This document shows positions 8,540 through 10,405 of a DNA stretch of 10,405 nucleotides, piece after piece (within the stretch, counting starts at the first letter, position 1; every line of letters begins with the position of its first letter). The DNA comes from Bacillota bacterium (lineage in GTDB: Bacteria > Bacillota > Clostridia > Peptostreptococcales > Acidaminobacteraceae). Below the pieces are notes generated by a model that made no database searches, was not told the origin of the DNA, and worked only from the letters and a program-made list of their open reading frames with translations. The stretch lies in NCBI GenBank assembly GCA_023443345.1, contig JAEZUZ010000006.1, forward strand, positions 1 to 10,405, read 5' to 3'. Made by a program: the position numbers and the translations under genes.

Positions 8540-8559
8540 TAAGATATTTATGTTATAAT
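8531..8559 (+). promoter_or_regulatory. Extended -10 promoter for the rimP-nusA operon
   Basis: A perfect TATAAT (8554-8559) is preceded by TGn (8551-8553), the extended -10 element. It is spaced exactly 17 bp from TTGTTT (8531-8536), a partial -35 match that lies in the last codons of polC. The predicted transcription start is about 8566, leaving a leader of about 63 nt before rimP. This is a housekeeping sigma-A type site by inspection. It would separate the rimP-nusA unit from the upstream pyrH-polC unit, although read-through may also occur. Confidence 0.75.
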
Positions 8560-8570
8560 ATCTATATCTT
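8541..8570. repeat. Short inverted repeats overlapping the -10 box
   Basis: AGATATT (8542-8548) is mirrored by AATATCT (8557-8563), and AAGATAT (8541-8547) is also mirrored by ATATCTT (8564-8570). The dyads frame the -10 box and predicted start site and could be an operator. Such short AT-only dyads also arise by chance in DNA this AT-rich, so the call is weak. Confidence 0.25.
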
Positions 8571-8575
8571 GAGAG

Positions 8576-8605
8576 AAAGAGTGGGTTTCCCACTCTTTGA
8601 TTTTT
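8576..8605 (+). terminator. Leader hairpin with T-rich tail, terminator or attenuator
   Basis: A perfect 10-bp stem pairs AAAGAGTGGG (8576-8585) with CCCACTCTTT (8589-8598) across a 3-nt TTT loop. The tail is GATTTTT, so the T-run is interrupted just after the stem. It lies after the predicted start site of the rimP promoter and 37 bp after the polC stop. It could therefore end polC transcripts and also act as an attenuator in the rimP-nusA leader. An imperfect U-tract is the kind of terminator that benefits from NusA, whose gene is in this operon. The hairpin itself is directly seen; its function is inferred. Confidence 0.75.
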
Positions 8606-8617
8606 ATAATAAATGTG

Positions 8618-8624
8618 AAAGGTG
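8618..8624 (+). promoter_or_regulatory. Ribosome-binding site deciding the rimP start
   Basis: AAAGGTG sits 4 bases before the ATG at 8629. It supports that start rather than an upstream in-frame ATG at 8485, which lies inside polC and would translate the promoter and hairpin. Confidence 0.7.
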
Positions 8625-8628
8625 TGTC

Positions 8629-9087
8629 ATGGTAAGTAAAATTGTAGAGGAAATTTTAAATCCTTTTTTAGAAAAAAACAGTCTTCGTCTATATGATGTG
8701 GAATTTGTAAAAGAAGGACCAGATAGATACTTGAGGGTATTTATAGATTCTGATAGGAACATAGACATTAAAGACTGTGAGCTTGTAAGTAATTTTTTAA
8801 GTGAACAACTTGATAAAAAAGATCCTATTAAGGAAAATTATTATCTTGAAGTAAGTTCACCAGGAGCCGAGAGATTCTTTAAATCTCAAAGTGATTACGA
8901 TAAATTTCAAGGTTCACTTGTTGAAGTTAAATTGAATAGACTTCAAGAAGGGCAATCTAAGATATTAGGATATTTAATATCTAATTCTGAAAGTAAGATA
9001 GAGTTAAGATTAAAGGACAAGAAAAAAAGTAGGTTAGAAATAGATAGGACAAATATTAAAAGTATTAGAAATATTTTGGAGTTTTAG
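8629..9087 (+). CDS. rimP: Ribosome maturation factor RimP
   Basis: Cytoplasmic factor needed for maturation of the 30S ribosomal subunit. The 152 residues match the usual family length of about 150. The N-terminal alpha/beta domain opens with VSKIVEEILNPFLEKNSLRLYDVEFVKEGPDRYLRVFID, followed by DCELVSNFLSEQLD and the family hallmark YYLEVSSPGAERFFKS (usually SSPGLDRPL). The C-terminal Sm-like beta barrel follows, ending with NIKSIRNILEF. The open frame extends back to 8485 within polC, but the residues so added are encoded by the polC end, promoter and hairpin and have no family resemblance, so the ATG at 8629 with AAAGGTG is preferred. It is the first gene of the rimP-nusA-ylxR unit and ends 2 bp before nusA. 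Confidence 0.95.
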   Translation: MVSKIVEEILNPFLEKNSLRLYDVEFVKEGPDRYLRVFIDSDRNIDIKDCELVSNFLSEQLDKKDPIKENYYLEVSSPGAERFFKSQSDYDKFQGSLVEVKLNRLQEGQSKILGYLISNSESKIELRLKDKKKSRLEIDRTNIKSIRNILEF

Positions 9088-9089
9088 AG

Positions 9090-10163
9090 ATGGAAAATAT
9101 ACTTGAATTAATTGAAGTGATTTCAAAGGAAAAAGGAATAGAAAAAGAAAAAATCTTTGAATATGTAGAGATGGGTTTAAAGGCATCTTTTAAAAAGCAA
9201 TTTGGTGAAAACAAGGAATGTAATTTAAATATTGATAGAAATACAGGAAAAATAAATTTATCAATAGTTAAGACTGTAGTAAAAAAAGTAGAAGATGAAA
9301 ATAGAGAAATATCTTTATCAGAAGCAAGAAAGACATTTCCAGGTTATCAAGAGGGAGATCAATTTTTAATTGAAGTTGATCCAATGGAGTTTGGTAGAAA
9401 TTCTGCAAGGGCAGCAGCACAGTCATTGTATCAAAATATTCTCATTGCAGAAAGAGAAATACTATACAATTTCTACAAAGAAAAACAAAGAGAGTTAGTT
9501 AACGGAGTCGTTCAAAGAACATATAATAAAAACGTATATGTCAATCTAGGAAAAATCGATGGAATTTTACCAATTAAAGAACAAATTCCAGGTGAGCAAT
9601 ACGAAGTTGGACAGAGAATTAAAGTATTAATTACAGATGTAACTAAAACTAATAAAGATCCAATTGTACATTTATCAAGAACACACCCAGATTTAATAAA
9701 GAGACTTTTTGAACTAGAAGTTCCTGAAATTTATGAAGGAGATATAATTATTAAATCAATTGCAAGAGAACCAGGACATAGAACTAAAATAGCTATAGAG
9801 AATAAGAATGAATTGATAGATACTTTAGGGGCTTGTGTTGGACCTTCTGGAACGAGAGTTAAAGCAATTGTAGATGAAATTTCAGGTGAAAAAATAGATA
9901 TTATTGAATATGATAAAGATCCTGAAATTTATATATCTAACGCTCTTAAGCCAGCAAAAGTTAATGAAGTTGCTATTATAGAAGACAACAGTGCTATGGC
10001 AATTGTTCCAGATTTTCAACTATCATTAGCAATTGGTAAAGATGGACAAAATGCAAGGTTAGCTGCAAAACTTACAGGCTGGAAGATAGATATTAAAAGT
10101 CAGAGTCAAGTAGATAATTATCAGGAGCCAGAAGATGAAGAAGCGCAAGATGGCGATGCGTAA
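9090..10163 (+). CDS. nusA: Transcription termination/antitermination factor NusA
   Basis: RNA polymerase-associated factor that promotes pausing and intrinsic termination and supports antitermination complexes. The domain order is standard: RNAP-binding N-terminal domain (about 1-125, including the DQFLIEVDPMEFGRNSARAA-like segment), S1 domain (about 134-200, opening with RELVNGVVQRTYNKNVYVNL), KH1 with its GxxG loop at residues 251-254 (GACVGPSGTR), and KH2 with its loop at 316-319 (LAIGKDGQNARLAAKLTGWKI). The 357 residues and lack of C-terminal acidic repeats fit the Firmicutes form; only a short acidic tail follows KH2. GGAG at 9078-9081 is the ribosome-binding site, inside the end of rimP. 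Its last 29 bp overlap the ylxR start. Bacillus NusA is reported to autoregulate its operon by attenuation, which fits the leader hairpin here. Confidence 0.97.
   Translation: MENILELIEVISKEKGIEKEKIFEYVEMGLKASFKKQFGENKECNLNIDRNTGKINLSIVKTVVKKVEDENREISLSEARKTFPGYQEGDQFLIEVDPMEFGRNSARAAAQSLYQNILIAEREILYNFYKEKQRELVNGVVQRTYNKNVYVNLGKIDGILPIKEQIPGEQYEVGQRIKVLITDVTKTNKDPIVHLSRTHPDLIKRLFELEVPEIYEGDIIIKSIAREPGHRTKIAIENKNELIDTLGACVGPSGTRVKAIVDEISGEKIDIIEYDKDPEIYISNALKPAKVNEVAIIEDNSAMAIVPDFQLSLAIGKDGQNARLAAKLTGWKIDIKSQSQVDNYQEPEDEEAQDGDA
10123..10127 (+). promoter_or_regulatory. Ribosome-binding site for ylxR inside nusA
   Basis: AGGAG seven bases before the ATG at 10135, located within the acidic-tail codons of nusA. 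Its strength and spacing select 10135 over the later in-frame ATGs at 10150 and 10156. Confidence 0.75.
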
Positions 10164-10405
10164 GTGTCTTGGATGCCAGCAACAGTTTGATAAGAGGATT
10201 TTAGTAAGAGTTGTTAGAGATAAATTTGAAAATGTAAGTGTAGATTTAACTGGTAGGATGAATGGAAGAGGAGCATATATATGCAAAAGTAGAGACTGTC
10301 TAGAGAAAGCACTTAAGACTAAGTCTATAGAAAAAAGTCTTGAAATAACTCTTTCAAAGGACATAGAAGATGAACTGCTCAGGCAAATTGAAGAAGCTCA
10401 TGAGT
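10135..10405 (+). CDS. ylxR: YlxR family RNA-binding protein (RnpM), 3' end off window
   Basis: Small basic protein of the YlxR/DUF448 family, encoded between nusA and ylxQ/infB in most Firmicutes. Ninety codons are present and still open at the window edge; the family is usually 90-100 residues, so nearly all of it is here. The family hallmarks are the N-terminal RKCLGCQQQFDKRILVRVVR, with Cys11 and Cys14, and GRGAYICKSRDCLEKAL, with two more cysteines. The gene starts within nusA in another frame (29-bp overlap) behind a good AGGAG, so it is probably translationally coupled. In Bacillus the protein has been linked to RNase P modulation and to gene regulation; that is knowledge of the family, not visible here. 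It is partial only because the window ends. Confidence 0.92.
   Translation, partial: MKKRKMAMRKCLGCQQQFDKRILVRVVRDKFENVSVDLTGRMNGRGAYICKSRDCLEKALKTKSIEKSLEITLSKDIEDELLRQIEEAHE

Noticed and set aside
8576..8598. Inverted repeat as an attachment site, CRISPR repeat or mobile element end
   Set aside because: It is single copy, has a 3-nt loop and T-rich tail, and sits in a conserved housekeeping leader; a transcription hairpin explains it.
8605..8610. Second TATAAT just before rimP
   Set aside because: No plausible -35 element at 16-18 bp and no TGn; the bases there belong to the hairpin, so chance in AT-rich DNA is the simpler reading.
8485..8628. In-frame upstream extension of rimP to an ATG inside polC
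   Set aside because: The added 48 residues are encoded by the polC 3' end, promoter and hairpin and do not resemble RimP; a good ribosome-binding site precedes the ATG at 8629.
10059..10364. Minus-strand open frame across the nusA/ylxR junction
   Set aside because: It covers the conserved KH2 end of NusA and the YlxR hallmark motifs on the other strand, which account for this DNA.
1..10405. An undescribed defence, mobile or biosynthetic system
   Set aside because: Every gene belongs to a known core family in a conserved order, and the only gap is under 100 bp; nothing supports a new system.

Overview
The window is an AT-rich stretch in which every clear gene lies on the + strand, tightly packed and often overlapping. 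Gene content and order point to a low-GC Gram-positive bacterium (Bacillota), most likely of the Clostridia/Tissierellia kind. The reasons are a PolC-type replicative polymerase, ispG placed between rseP and polC, and the Firmicutes-style rimP-nusA-ylxR cluster. I cannot name a species from sequence alone. This is a core housekeeping locus, and I see no mobile element, CRISPR array, rRNA or tRNA.

Region 1 (1-8539) reads as one long co-directional unit: the 3' part of pyrH (UMP kinase), frr (ribosome recycling), uppS and cdsA (lipid-carrier and phospholipid precursor synthesis), rseP (intramembrane site-2 protease), ispG (late MEP isoprenoid pathway) and polC (replicative DNA polymerase). Junctions are 4-23 bp overlaps or gaps of 0-14 bp, so translational coupling is likely throughout. 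IspG feeds the isoprenoid precursor pool that UppS uses to make undecaprenyl diphosphate. The dxr gene usually found between cdsA and rseP is absent here.

Region 2 (about 8531-8628) is the only real regulatory gap. It has an extended -10 promoter that begins inside the last codons of polC. A perfect 10-bp GC-containing hairpin with a T-rich tail follows, in the predicted 5' leader of the next unit.

Region 3 (8629-10405) holds rimP (30S maturation), nusA (transcription elongation/termination factor) and the nearly complete start of ylxR, which runs off the window edge. This is the beginning of the conserved rimP-nusA-ylxR-(ylxQ)-infB operon. The leader hairpin is well placed for attenuation, possibly by NusA itself.

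The most unusual observations are a PolC whose PHP domain has lost most of its metal-site residues while its polymerase and exonuclease residues are intact, a shortened PolC N-terminus, the missing dxr, and the promoter/hairpin leader. I found no evidence for a wholly new biological system.
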